A stretch of 64,000 nucleotides of DNA from Lolium rigidum. Lineage: Eukaryota; Streptophyta; Magnoliopsida; Poales; Poaceae. The stretch is from NCBI RefSeq assembly GCF_022539505.1, contig NC_061508.1:64737754-64801753 (forward strand), given 5' to 3'. The position numbers and the translations under genes are program-made. This document shows positions 48,117 to 59,977 of the stretch, piece after piece (position 1 is the first letter of the stretch; each line of letters starts with the position of its first letter). Under the pieces are notes generated by a model. The model was not told where the DNA came from, searched no databases, and saw only the letters and a program-made list of their open reading frames with translations.

Positions 48117-48830
48117 CTCGCTGCTCTCAACACGAGCGCATCCCCACTTACAGGCTCTGCTACTAACCGCGAGCCGACCTGCATAGCGAAGCCGCACATC
48201 GTCCGCCGACCAGAGGGCAGAGGGTCTCACCCGCTGACGCGACCTGGTTTGATTCGACTCGGTGAACTGCTAGGGGCGCTCAACGCGAGTTGAATCGATT
48301 TGTGCCGCAATGCAAATCGAGCGAGCGAGCTCCTTCACATCTGTCTTCGTGCTCTCTCTCCTTCCCCAGTGAACCCAAAAGGAAATTTGCAAGATTCTTA
48401 CCATAATATCATCATTCTGCTGGTCGTGGTCGTCAGGCATTGTGCTCGGCGGCGGAACCCGTGGGCAGGGGGCGAGGCGGCGCGGTGAACGGCAATGGGT
48501 CTGCACGCCTCGATGGCGGCAAGATCCAGTTCACCTACGATGACGTTGTGCGCGTGTAGGCCAGCCGGCGCCATCTTCTAGCTCGCAACGGAACAACAAC
48601 ATCCTCCCAGTTTAGTGGTTGGTAACTATTTTATTTCTCTCTATCAAACGGGTCCCACCCAACCCACTACTGCACTTTCTAGCACAGAAGTCTTTGGAAC
48701 CGTGTACTCACCGTCTTGTCTCCGTGAGTGACAGGAAGAATCCAACGGTGGTGAACAGATATCCAACGGCGGTAGAGATGTGCACACGTATACACCTGAT
48801 CACCAAATCCACTCTCTAAACCCTAAATAG
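48117..48830. other. GC-rich segment continuing 32430-32915
   Basis: The continuation of the sequence split by the outer Athila-type element. GC-rich, with no recognised domain. The interrupted frame from 32536 does not extend far into it. Confidence 0.4.
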
Positions 48831-51631
48831 TATCTATCTTAATTATTAAATCTTTTTAAATAATAAAATGTTAAATCCATTATTAACTTTATTTCAAAGT
48901 AATTAATAACTTTAACTCTATTACGAACTATTATTCTAAGAATTGAATTACGATTTAGAAACCTAGTTCTAATATAAGTAAGAACCTTGATCTCATTATT
49001 TTATGTGATCATCCTAAATTGTTTTCAACTCTAAAACCCTAATTATTTATGACATGTGGTAATACGCAAATTAACCTTAGTCATAAAACTAGACCAAGCA
49101 AATAAAAACATCCTCACCTTTTCTTAAGACATTATCAACCCAAAAACAAATGAAGTTATCACCTCAAGCTTTCATCTTTGACTAATATTTTATGAAATCA
49201 ACTAATGCCACCTAGGGTAAACCCTAGCTTGTTACTCTCATAGTAAAACCATTGATCACCATTCCTTAATACCACACCATTGGAATCAACCTTAACCCAT
49301 AACTTAGTAGAACCATAGTGATCAACCATAATACCAACTTGGATAGAAATTCACTTTCCATGCTCCTACTCAACTAAACTCTACTGGAGGATAATAAACC
49401 ACCTAGCTTAGAAACTCATTATTGATTACTTAGTGGAGCAAATGTGAAAGCATAGTCAACCCTAATAGTTAACTCATGGAACCATCTTGATAACCATCAT
49501 TTGATATGATACCTATGATCAACCATAGTAATAAATATGCCAATACTTGCCGCATGTAGACATTCTACTTAAGAACCAACTAGTCCCTAGTAGTGAATTA
49601 AATGAATCCAATAGTAAACTCTAGAAGCACATAGCTCCTAATTGCAGTAGTTCTTTTTCTTTATTAAATTTGTTCCTCAAAAGTTATTCTTTTAAAGTAA
49701 ATATCAAGCAAACCATAGAAACAAACAGTTCTTACTTGTAATACTTATTATTTCTTAAATAACATGTTCTTCAAAAGTTATTCTTTTGAAGTATAATATA
49801 AGTAATCATCAACATGCACTATAGGACTTAAAACTGACAACTGCTTCTTACATATTAAGGTTATGTTAACTACTATCCCCTTGTGTGTTAATATGATTCA
49901 TTATATCACTTGTTTATGATATTAATATAACCAAACCCTAATAAGAACCTTGTTTGAGAACCATTCTAAAAGTGCAACACGCCTTAAAATAATCTTTACA
50001 AGTCATCAGTTCTAAATCATCGGGGTTAGGTTACGCTTAGAGCGATTGCATCTCATACTATGCAATATAGCATCTTTGCCAGTTCTTTAAACATTGTCCT
50101 TACCGGACGATGATGGTATTTCATAATTTGGAGTTATCACGTATCGAAGCTTTTGCATGCATAATCTTGCAGTCAAGAAAGTCAAGTTCATCGCTTGCTC
50201 ATGTCATTTGATTATTTTTATCAAACTATATGCAAAGTACTATACTTATCACTCTTGCATTGAAAAGCAAAATATTATTTTACAATTATGAATATGACTA
50301 TGTGGTGGGCAATGGAACCATGGTATGTGTTGATGGTGGAGGTTCCATTGCAAGGGTACTACTCATCTAGGACTAATCACCAATGCCGTCTAGTAATTCT
50401 AGCATCGTACATATCTCGTTAACCATGAGATCTATAATGGCTCTAGGGAAGTCAGTTGTATCTTTTTCCTCTCGCATATCAACGGATCAGTAATAAGGGT
50501 TGTCTGTATCAGTCTATCTAATTGGTAAAGGTGAGGACATTGGTCCGTAACAGTCTACCAATAGATATAGGAGAGGATAGACTTGTTAAAGGTCTATGAT
50601 GAATTGTAAGAGTTGTACGGGTTAGTCTATCTATAGTGTATAGGACAGGGCATGTGAATTGTTCGGAACCATCTACCTTAATGGTAAAGGTGAGAACAAC
50701 CTGGGTCAGTCTACCTATAGATAAAGGACATGACGGACTTACAAAAGGGTGGGTATGTGAGGTCGCGGGAAAGACAATGATTGGCTTGGTTCTTATACTG
50801 AGCCTCATACCAAGGAAGTGTGGACGGGAAAGTTAACGCCTAGTTGGCAACAAGGATAAGTTCTCTTATGGAAAAAGTAACGCACCTCTGCAGAGTGTAT
50901 TGAATTGTGGCGGTCACTCCCTGTTCCGGGAAGGGAACTACGAACGCGGCAGGAAAGGAACTCCGTGAAGTTCTGGTCAACCTGTGAATACTGACATGCA
51001 TAGCTTTTAGAATAAAATAAAACTTTTGAAGAAATGTTTATGAAAACCTGCATTCGTTTATGACTTTCTGGTATGTGGATGTAGCTAGTGCATGATACAC
51101 CTATTTCCCATAATGAACTTGTTGAGTATGCTCGTACTCATCCCTATTTGAATCCCCTTCTTAGTTATGGAGGCATTGAAGGAGAAACTACCGTGGAGCT
51201 CGAAGATAAAGGAGTCAACTGCAACAAGATGGAGAACCAAATCAATGAAGTCAATGGAGTCAGCTTCTGCATCAGCTAGAGTGGAAACTTAGACTAGTAA
51301 TAGAAGGGAACCTTTTCCCTAATCCTAGCACCTAAGTAGCTTAAGTTCTATAGCAAGCCAAGTAGCTCTAGAGCTAGTGTTAGCAATAAGATAGACTACG
51401 AGTTGTTCTTTTGGAGCTTTATTTGAAGTTTTACCTCACTGTAAAGTAGGAGGTCATGTTGATCTTCTGTAAACAACTTATGTATCCTTCTATAGACATG
51501 CCTTGGACTCGCATATGTTTCTGTTGTACCACTCTGAGGGATGTAATATGAGTGTAATGGTGTTTCACTTGTGTTATGTCAACGACTTGCGTACTACACC
51601 ATGCAGTGGTACGCTGGGTCACCACAGGGGT

Positions 51632-52480
51632 GGAGCCCTGCTGCTCTGCCGCCGCAGCCGCCATCTCCACAAGCCGTCGCCTCCATCACCATCTACACCA
51701 ACACAAAATATGGGAATGGGGCTAGGATCATGAAGGGCAACGCATCGATCTCCATCATCATCACCATGAATATCTACATCTTCGATCCCCTTTGTCTACT
51801 TGGTTGTAATCTGAACCCTATTAGGATTTACACTTGTATGCAATTGTATCTTCATATCCATATTGCTATGATGTTGATCCCCTTCATGTATGAGTAATTC
51901 CTTTGTTCTTGAGGAGATATGGAGAAACCCTAGCATGAATATGACATGAACCTAAGATGATATATGGTTTTAAGTATTAATGTGTGTTAGTTTTCTCTCT
52001 TGTTATTACATGTTGTGCACCATGTAATATTTCCTATTGGTCTTGAGATGGAACTACTCTTTGGAATATAGTAAAGCGAACGGCGAGAAGTGACATTACC
52101 GTATCGAGGCTTTAACACATGAATAAGAGGGATTAGAGGGATTCACAAAGCTCATATCGATGACCATGGGGTAAACCCCTTAATAGCACTAGTCAATATG
52201 TGGATGCAGAAGGCTAGATGTTGGGGTTATTTAGAGATGCGATGACAGATGGCTTTCTGGGCGCATCTTATTACGGAGCTCTCCCACACACACCATACCT
52301 GAAAGAATATTTTATCGTAATTAACATGAATCCTAGTGCTAGAGGTGGATCTAATAATCCTTGAGAACCCATCAACCATATCACAAAAAACACTCTCAAT
52401 ACTCTCTTGTTTTAATTTACATTTGTTATTTACTTTGCTCTTAGTTACTTAGAACTCTCCAATATTTGCTTTCTTAGCAA
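51632..52480 (+). repeat. LTR remnant, right part (continues from 28530)
   Basis: It follows the GGGGT duplication and continues the repeat cut at 28530. The stretch 52080-52370 resembles 21840-22110, linking both to one LTR family. The end is not sharply defined. Confidence 0.5.
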
Positions 52481-53605
52481 CCTATAGTATAGGCTATTTC
52501 CAAACCACGCTTTGGGTGTGAACGTGGATGCGCCTGACAACGCAGTTGCGGGGTTCTGTTTATTGCCATTTCAAAACTCCTTTGGGACAAACTTTCTAAT
52601 AAATAGTTGCGGCTACAAGTTGCAACTACCCTGTTGTTGGACGCAGGAACCCAGTCATCATTCCTCTTCGTATTTCTTCTTTCTCTCCTATTCCCCCAAT
52701 TGCTTTTGTAGTTTTGTTGGAATTTGAGAGAGAAGGACTTAAGCATCTTAGTAGTGTTCTTGCCATTGCATTTGGTGCACCGGTTTAAGTTCTCCACGAT
52801 GATTCGTGGAAGTGAAACTGAGAAAGTTGTTACTCTTGGGTTCTTGAAATCCTAGACAGATTTCAGGCCTTTGTGGCGATTTCTTGGGAGCCTCCAATAA
52901 ATATGGATGTGTGTCCCAAGCTTTGTGTAAGCCCTGGTTTCCACCTCGAAGGAAAACCCTTAGTGGAACCGTGACCTAGGCCTTTGTGGCGAGAATCACC
53001 GGCGAATAAGGTGAGGCCTTTGCGATGTTCGGTGTGTGATGTGCTACCGCATCTTAGGGTGAGGCCTTTTGTGGCGCTCGGAAAGCACTAAGCCATCCCA
53101 CCTCTCCAACGAAGATTAGCACTCACAAGAGTGTGGACTTCGGGATAAATCATAGTTTCCACGTGCCTCGGTTATATATGTCTATACGGAGTGGAAGGCA
53201 ATACCACTGTGGAAGTGCTTGAAGGAGTGGAAGGCATGACGACCTACGATAAATTTAATAGTCAAACTGTAGAACTAGTCAATTTGTAGCACTACCTAAA
53301 TCCACTAAGGCGGGTAAAAATGGTTCCATACAATATAAATTCATCATGTACAAACTTAATCTACCACATCTACGGTTAGATCTACGCATGTTTACCCTGC
53401 ATACACATCAGGGTTCAAGCTTTTCTTTTAGAGACTGGAAGAGGATCCGATAGACAGAGGTTGGCAAAATATGGAGAATGCACGCCGGCGACGGTCGCGC
53501 TACCGAGCTCCTCATCACAGCCGGCTAAGAAGGGGAAGTGCTTGACTTTGTTTGGGGGGGGGGTCACGGATTTGGATTTGATCTAAGATAGTAGAGCTAA
53601 ATAAA
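52481..53605. other. Unassigned sequence
   Basis: GGCCTTTGTGGCG or CCTTTTGTGGCG recurs several times between 52870 and 53075 at irregular spacing. I see no gene or terminal structure. Confidence 0.35.
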
Positions 53606-53608
53606 TAA

Positions 53609-56094
53609 GAGCATCTCCAGTCGCGTCCCCCAAACCGTCCCCAAACCGCGCCGGATCGAGCGTTTGGGGGACGTGTTTTGTTCGTGCCGTGTTTGGGGAC
53701 GTCGCTCCCCAGCCGCGTCCCCCAAACGCCGCCCCCAATCAGAAATTCAAATAGATGCATTCAAAAGAGATCGTTCCCGCCGATTCGTCGCGATCAGAGT
53801 AGCGGCGATCGATCAAAGTACTGGGCGCGCGATCATATTACGGACCGGTGGTGCATGCAAATTAGAAGAAGGGGAAGGGGTTGGTCGACGGCGTCGTGTC
53901 CTGAGTCGACGCAGGCCCGTCGAGCACGACGACCTCGTCGCGATCTGCCTGTTCCTGTGCATGGTGCGTCTGCTCCGTCGCCGACGCGGAGGCCGACGCA
54001 GGTGTAGCAGTAGAAGACGCGTCAGCCTGCTCTTGCTGCGCTGCCGCTGCCACCGATGCCGATGCCGCTGCCAGGGCCGCCGCGTCCGCCGCCGCCATTT
54101 TGGCTTCGATGTCGTCGAGGATCTGGCCTTTGAAGAAGTTGTGCGCCGCTCCCGTCCGGGGAGACATTCCCTCTGTCGACGTTCTCAGCAGGGACATGTC
54201 GTCCCTGCGTTTCTTGAGCTCCAGCTTCTCCTCTTGCCTCTTGAGCAGCTCGGCCCACCTTTGGTCGGCCTTCTTGTCGCGGGAGATAAAGGTCGAGGAG
54301 ACGTCGGCGAGGCATTTCGTGATCGACGCCTGCGTCTTCTCAGACGACGCAGCGTCGGCCAAGGCGGCCTTGGCAGCCTTGTTGCCAGTAGGACGCCCTG
54401 TCGAAGTTGCCAGCGGCGCGTCCAGATCAATGGCGTCCTTCCCCTTGGACAGCGACAAGCGCGTCAGCCGCCATTTCTCATTCATTTTGAGCTTGCCATA
54501 GCAATGCATGAGCACGAAAGACTTGTGACCTTCCGAGTTCTTGGCGTACAAATCCATGGCCCGATCAAACTAACCAAAGTAAGCAGAGTCATTTCATCGA
54601 ACACAATGTGGGCGCTACGGATTATGGAAGAAACAGTCGTACCAGTTGGGCGACGTCGGCGCCGCTGTCGCCTCTGGTCTCTAAGTCGTGATGGTACCCA
54701 TGGAAGGAGTTCACCGACGCTCTGGATGATGGCCCATCGCGTCGACATTGCCTTTTGGCTCCTCTTCATTGTCACTTTCTGGTAGTCGTTGTTGATGAGC
54801 TTGCGCTCATCGAACTCGGCCTTGATCCTCGCCCAATACTTCCCGCCTTTTTGGTTGGCGCCGATGATGGAGTCATGGCTCACCGTCGCCCACGACTCGC
54901 ACGCGACAAAGATCTTCCAGAGGCGTCCACTTCGGGCCTCGTGTGCCCGACGCCTCCTTCTTCTTCTTCTTCTTCTTCGTCCTCACGCCGTACGCGTCTA
55001 CCTCCACGAGATCATCGTCACCGGCACCCTCGTCGTCCTCTTCGTCGCCGCCCTCTTCGTCCTCATCGTCGTCCTCCTCGTCGTCCTCCACCCCCTCCTC
55101 TTCCTCGCCGTCCTCCTCCTCAACCCCGTCGTTCTCCTCAGCACCGGCGCCGTCGTATTCGAGCGGACCCCTGCGGCCGGTGAAAGGGTCGCCGTCCGGA
55201 CCGGGTCCTGGCTCGCGCTGCTCGTACGCCGGGGAGTAGAGGTTGTTGGGGTTGAAGCCGCCGTGCGGCAGCGCATCCTGGTAGTGCGGCGACAAGTTAG
55301 GCGTCACGCACCCGGGAGTGGCGGAGGGGCCGTCGTTGTAGAAGGCGGCTTGCGACGGAGAGATCACTCCGGGAACGTACACCGGCATGGACGTACTCCA
55401 TGGGCTCGCGTTGGTGGCGGCGATACACCCGGCCATTACGTGCTGGTGGCTGGCGCGCCGCCTGAGCCTTCTTCTCCAGCTCCACCGCCCTCCGTCCTTT
55501 CCGCTCCGCCGTCGATAGCTTCCGGCGCAGGCAATCTTGCTGCCATTGATCTTCGGTCATTCCTTCAGGCTTCTTCTTCACAGCCGGCGCCTTCCGCGGC
55601 TTCGCGACCGGCGCTTTCGCCCCTATCGTCGCATTGCCCGGCGGCTTCTTGGCCGCTTTCTTCGCCATCTTTTGGGGGCTGTCGGCGGCGCCATGGAATG
55701 GGGAGAGGGTAGCGGCGGCGGGTGGACGGCGGGAGGGAGAAAGAAATCGGCGGGATAGGAGAAATGAATCGGCGGCGGGATATGTTTTGGGAGGCCTGTG
55801 CGCGGCGGTATAGGCGCGATTTGGCGGGAGCGGCGGGATTTGGCGGGAGTGTGAGACGAATTTTCCCTGTGCCGCTGACGGGTCGGCCCCGCGTCGGTTG
55901 GCCTCGCTTTTCGTTGTGTCCGGCGTCCCCGGAGCGTCCCCTGTGGGACGGGGACGGGCTCGGGGCGCCGGACACCGTATCGGGCCGCGCCGGACAAAAA
56001 TGAGCTTTGGGGGACGCGGCTGGAACTCTTTTTTTGTCCGGCGCGCCCCAAATCCCTTTGGGGGACGATTTAGAGGACGCGACTGGAGATACTC
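53609..56094. mobile_element. PIF/Harbinger-like element 1, TAA target duplication
   Basis: A 2486-bp element flanked by TAA (53606-53608 and 56095-56097). The ends are inverted: GAGCATCTCCAGTCGCGTCC on the left and GAGTATCTCCAGTCGCGTCC as the complement of the right end; further inward, both sides carry CCCCCAAA-rich repeats. TWA-type 3-bp duplications and GRGCATCTCCA ends are typical of PIF/Harbinger elements in grasses. It carries a minus-strand SANT/Myb plus NAM-associated gene but no DDE transposase. Confidence 0.85.
53862..55668 (-). pseudogene. SANT/Myb-like protein with NAM-associated C-terminal domain, frameshifted
   Basis: The start is at 55668 (MAKKAAKKPPG, a Lys/Ala/Pro-rich basic N-terminus). 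The order after that is TEDQWQQDCLRRKLSTAE, a Tyr/Pro region (YVPGVISPSQAAFYNDGPS), a long Glu/Asp tract, a Lys run, a Myb/SANT-like trihelix part (KWTPLEDL, HDSIIGANQKGGKYWARI, INNDYQKVTMKRSQKAMSTR), and a NAM-associated domain (FVLMHCYGKLKMNEKWRLTR, DKKADQRWAELLKRQEEKLE), ending at 53862. Frame breaks lie near 55440, 54930 and 54730; an intron between about 54730 and 54560 is possible. PIF/Harbinger elements normally encode a transposase and a Myb-like DNA-binding partner. This may derive from such a partner, or be a captured host gene of the same fold. Confidence 0.75.
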
Positions 56095-56097
56095 TAA

Positions 56098-56458
56098 GGG
56101 GTCGTAATAAGGCGGGGATGCCACGTGAGCTCGCGCCATCTCCACCGCCCGCGTCCGCTCGTACGCGTTCTCGAAAAAACGTGAGACGGGACGAGGGTAG
56201 CTATGGGGAAACAGCTGGTTTAGACTTTCCTCCGAAGCAGGGTACTTTGAGGAACGTCCGGGCCACAACATGAACTGGGCATCTAATCGGACCGTTTCCT
56301 GCTTTCCAGAGCTTGTTTCGAGGTAATACGACGTACCAATCAGTTTGCAGGACGAATGACAGCATCACGAAGGAGCACACGGCTCCATCCGAGTTAGGAC
56401 AAGGCGGCCGTGCAGGTACAGGTGCAGGTACAACACCACCGTTACCGCCGCGGCGTAA
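56098..56458. other. Spacer between Harbinger-like elements 1 and 2
   Basis: Single-copy-looking GC-rich DNA with no ORF of note. It could be distal promoter sequence of the gene at 60062 if the Harbinger-like elements are removed. Confidence 0.4.
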
Positions 56459-57755
56459 GGACATGTCCAGCGGCGCGACGTATTTCGGACGTTTAAAATT
56501 TCGGACACCCAAAAGTGGTCGCGAGCGTCCGTTTGCGTCGTCCCGCGGACATATTTTGTCCGCTCGTTCGTTTGCGTCTGGGTGTGCTCTCACCGGGGCG
56601 ATCCATTTTTTTGAATTGCAACATAGTACAAATATTGAAAGTAGTACATAAAAATGCATAAAAACTATACAAAATAGATCTATAGGTCTAGACTACTTGC
56701 TTCCTGACGGGCCGACACCGTCGTTGCGTCGCTCCGTCGCCTGCTTCTCCACCGCGCATGGCTCGGCGCGCCGCCGCGTCCTCTTGCAGGCACTGCTCCA
56801 GCCTCGCGTTGGCGGCCTTGTCCTTGAGCGACTCGAAAGACTCGACGAGGGCCCGCTACTCGGCTGCCTTCTCCTCCGGCCGACAATTAGGGTCATCGGA
56901 GGACCAAGATATCTTCGAGTCGGAGTCCTCGGCTGCAGCGGCGGCCGCCAGCCTGCGCTGTTCCAGCTCGGTGTCCAACGCCATGTGGCCCGCCAGCTCC
57001 TCATGTGCTTCCTTCTCCGCTTCAGCCAGGGCCGCGGCGTCCCTGACCGGGTGGAGGAGATCGGTGCTATCTTCGGAGTCGAACTCCTCGGAGGAGCTCG
57101 ACGCCGGAGGAGGTGGAGTGGGAGGTGAAGGTGGAGGTGGAGGCGCGGCAGCCTGGCCACGTCCGGCGCTGCTCATGGTGGATCTGCTTGAGAGGAAGCG
57201 GCGGTACGGCAGCGGCGGCTAGGGTTTGTGGGGAGGAGATGAGATGCTCGCGCCCCTGTATATATAGATCGGAGGCAGGGCGACGGCCGCGCCACGCGTG
57301 GCATCGCCATTACTACGTGCGCAGAGGTAGACGACGGCCGCGCGCCACGCGAGGCATCGCCATTAACGCGGCCGCAGATTGCTGAAGCGACGCCTCGGTG
57401 CCAGTACTGGCGGAGAAGACGCATCGACGCTGCGCACGCTCGCGGAAGCCGAGGCACGCCATTAATGCGGCCCAGCAAAGGCTGCAGCGCACCGCCCGGA
57501 AGTAATGCCGCGGAAGACGAAGCAGTTGTGCCGCTGCCAGGCAGGCCCGGTGGAGACGCGAGCGGACATTTTCCGCGACCGCCGAGCGTCCGCTGAGACG
57601 CAAACCTGGCGCATATTTGGACCAGGTTTGCGTCTCCGCGGATGGCCCGATCACTTTGCGTCGCGCCGCTGAAGATGGTGCACGACGCATTTTCGGACAC
57701 GGCGGACACAAACGGTCGCTAAGCGTCCATTTGCATCGCGCCGCCGGAGATGCCC
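56459..57755. mobile_element. PIF/Harbinger-like element 2, TAA/TAG target duplication
   Basis: A 1297-bp element. The left end is GGACATGTCCAGCGGCGCGACG; the complement of the right end is GGGCATCTCCGGCGGCGCGATG. Flanks TAA (56456-56458) and TAG (57756-57758) differ at one base. Inner repeats GCGTCCRTTTGCRTCG occur at both ends. It carries one minus-strand ORF and no transposase. Confidence 0.75.
56688..57176 (-). pseudogene. Small Ser/Glu/Ala-rich protein gene with one premature stop
   Basis: The start is at 57176 (MSSAGRGQAAAPPPPP) and the terminal stop is at 56688-56690. The frame is open across 162 codons except for a single TAG at 56856-56858. Features are a Pro-rich N-terminus, a Ser/Glu stretch (SSSSEEFDSEDSTDLLHP), and an Ala/Glu-rich helical, probably coiled-coil body (LAEAEKEAHEELAGHMALD; LVESFESLKDKAANARLEQC). 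A TATA box (TATATATA, 57259-57266) lies about 85 bp upstream on the minus strand. I do not recognise the family beyond its occurrence in such elements. No function assigned. Confidence 0.65.
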
Positions 57756-57795
57756 TAGCTGTGCCGCGCCGCGACGCCAGGAGGCACACGCGAGA

Positions 57796-57801
57796 TATAA
57801 A
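57796..57801 (+). promoter_or_regulatory. Possible original TATA box of the DUF4228 gene
   Basis: GATATAAACACAG lies in the short non-element segment 57759-57971, followed by ACGAGACGAGACGAG. If Harbinger-like element 3 is ignored, this box lies about 260 bp before the ATG at 60062, a normal spacing for a grass promoter plus leader. Inference only. Confidence 0.35.
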
Positions 57802-57974
57802 CACAGCGACGAGACGAGACGAGACGACACGGTCCCGCCGAGCCAGAACGCTAGCACCAACGCCAAGAGCGGCAGACGAGTACCGAGTACGAGACCCGGC
57901 CGCGCGCGCGCGGAACCCAACCAGCGTCCAGCGTAGTGGGCGGGGGCTACCATGCAGCACAGCCACGGTCGTTA

Positions 57975-59974
57975 GAGCATCCCCACTCGTTGGCGCTCCC
58001 CACGCCCAAATCCGGCGAAATTTTCGTCCGGATTGGAGGAAGATTTGGCGTGGGGAGTAGTAGTTTCCCAGCCGCGTGCCCAGGCGAAGTCGACGATGCG
58101 AATTTAAAAAACGGAAACTTGACAAACTACGGCTAAAAACGGGTGAATATAGACTAAATTTAATGATATTTATTACATTACGGGAGGAGTTCATACATAG
58201 AGGCCGAATTCGACTATATTTCGAATTCGGCTAGGGGAATGCAAACGCTAATTTTAAAACACGGCGCTCTACATGCCGAAATGGCGGTAGAACACCGTGT
58301 AGTCGCCGCCGTCGTCGTCGGAGCCGTCGTCGTTGGCCTTCGGGCTGCGCGGCCCGGCTGCTGCTGCCCCGGCCGGCGTCTCCCCACCCCGGGGACGGCT
58401 TGTACCTGGTCGTCGTCGGAGGACTCGAGGTCGACGACGGGGACAGCGACGCCGGATGGAGGTGTCGCAGGACGGCGGTACCGCGCGAGATCGTCGTTGG
58501 CGGTTGGAGCGGCGCGGGCGGCGAGTTGGCGTGCGGCGGCCAGGTCCAGCAGCCGCCGCTGCTGCTCCTCCTCCTGGCGCTCCCAGTCGCGCCTCGCCCA
58601 GTCCAGTGCGGCGTCGTCCGCGCGCTTCTCCTCCTCCATGTCGTGCAGCGACCTGGCGATCGCCTCCGCCATCGCGGCGTCCTCCGCGCGCTTCGCCTCC
58701 TCCTCGGCGAGCTGGCTTGCGGCGGCCTCTTTCTTCGTCTTCTTCCGGCCGCTCCGCGGCGCGGAAGGCTGTTCTCGGATGACGAGGGCGCCGCTGCTGC
58801 GCCCTCTGGTCGCCGGCGGAGACGCCGGCTCCTTCTTGACGCGCACCGGCGTCGAAGGCGACGTCGCCTCCTCCCTCTTCACCGGCGCCAAGGATGACCT
58901 TGACGCCGATCCGGAAGACGACGAGCTGGCAGCCATGCGCCGTGGCTGCCAGACGCTTCCCCGACGGCGGCTCGCCGGTGCCCTCGATGCCGATAGAGGG
59001 GGCATCGTGAGCACCGGGAAGTTGCCGCCCTCGATGTGCGCGAGGACGTTCGCCAACGTCCTTTCCGGCGCGCTCCACCACCGTCGGCGGCCCGCGGCGT
59101 TGTTGCGCGCAGGCGGAGGCGGCGGGCCGTCGTAGGCCGCCAGCTCCCGCTCCCACCGCCGGAGGAAGTAGGAGTTCCACCGCGTGTAGTTGTCGGGGTG
59201 GTGGCGCGGGTCGGCGCGCTCCTCGTCGGTCATCGTCATCCTCGCCTCCTCGATGGCGACGTCGAGGGCATGGCCCCGCGGCGGCGGCGGGATTGGAACG
59301 CCGCCAGCACTTAGCCGCCAGCCGCCTCCGGGAGGCCTCGTGTCCGGCGGGCAGGGGTACCCCGCCTGGTGGAGGAGGTGCCCCTCCCACGCGTGGAGCG
59401 ACCGGCGGGGAAGCCGTTGTTGGCTGCGCCGTCGTCGTCGTAGAACGCCATCTTGGGAGTAGAGGGAGAGTGGAGGGAGAGTGGAGCACGGGGTACGCCT
59501 CGCGGTGATCGGACCGGCGTATATAGGCGTGGGCTGGCGCGGGGATTAAATGCCGCGTGGAATGCGACGCGTCCGCGGCGAGCTGACCGGCGGCAGCCTT
59601 TAGTGCGCGCGGAAGACGATGCGTGCGCGGAAGACGACGACATTAACTCGCCGCGTGGCCGGCGAATGCAGACCGGCGGCAGGCTTTTACAGCGCGCGGA
59701 AGACGATGCGATGAGGACGACGATCGGTTTCTCTCGCCGACAAGTTGGGGCCACCGGATGCGCGGGAAGTTGCCTCGCCGTTTCGCGCGCTTCGTTTCGT
59801 CCGGAGTCCCCGAGCGCTCCCCGGGGGCCGGGGATGGCGTGGGATCGCCAGATGGATTTAGGCCCAAATCCGGACGAAAACGAGGAACCGGGTGCGCGAC
59901 TGGGCCGAATTACGCCGTCCGGATGGAAAAAACGCTCGCCGGGGGCCTGTTCGGGGGGACGAGTGGAGATGCTC
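57975..59974. mobile_element. PIF/Harbinger-like element 3, TTA target duplication
   Basis: A 2000-bp element flanked by perfect TTA duplications (57972-57974 and 59975-59977). The ends are GAGCATCCCCACTCGTTGGC on the left and GAGCATCTCCACTCGTCCCC as the complement of the right end. It carries a minus-strand ORF and no transposase. It ends 87 bp before the start codon of the intact DUF4228 gene. Confidence 0.85.
58269..59451 (-). pseudogene. Acidic/coiled-coil protein gene in Harbinger-like element 3, frameshifted
   Basis: The start is at 59451 (MAFYDDDGAANNGFPAG). The frame breaks between about 59315 and 59245, continues from MTMTDEERADPRHHPDNY, and breaks again near 58400; the natural-looking end (YTVFYRHFGM, stop 58269-58271) is in a third frame. 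The middle has a conserved-looking block (TRWNSYFLRRWERELAAYDG, WWSAPERTLANVLAHIEGG), a Ser/Lys/Pro-rich linker, and an Ala/Glu/Arg coiled coil (EEEAKRAEDAAMAEAIARSL), then an acidic tail. A TATA box (TATATA, 59520-59525) lies about 70 bp upstream. The family is not one I can name; function unknown. Confidence 0.65.
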
Positions 59975-59977
59975 TTA

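Larger units (their letters stand above)
28531..51626 (+). mobile_element. Long solo LTR or deleted long-LTR element, GGGGT target duplication
   Basis: Perfect 5-bp duplications GGGGT lie at 28526-28530 and 51627-51631. The ends match as inverted sequences: TGTAATATCCCAG on the left and CTGGGTCACCACA on the right (9 of 13 positions after complementing). After subtracting the Athila-type insertion at 32916-48116 the unit is about 7.9 kb: AT-rich flanks, a GC-rich promoter-like core (30900-31900) and a second GC-rich part (32430-32915 joined to 48117-48560). No coding genes, primer-binding site or internal second LTR were seen, so it behaves as a solo LTR, possibly with extra inserted DNA. Confidence 0.7.

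Noticed and set aside
52870..53080. Tandem GGCCTTTGTGGCG repeat
   Set aside because: The copies are irregularly spaced and diverged. Too weak to call an array.
54943..55239. Ser/Pro-rich plus-strand ORF
   Set aside because: Complement of the Glu/Asp tract of the minus-strand SANT/Myb gene.
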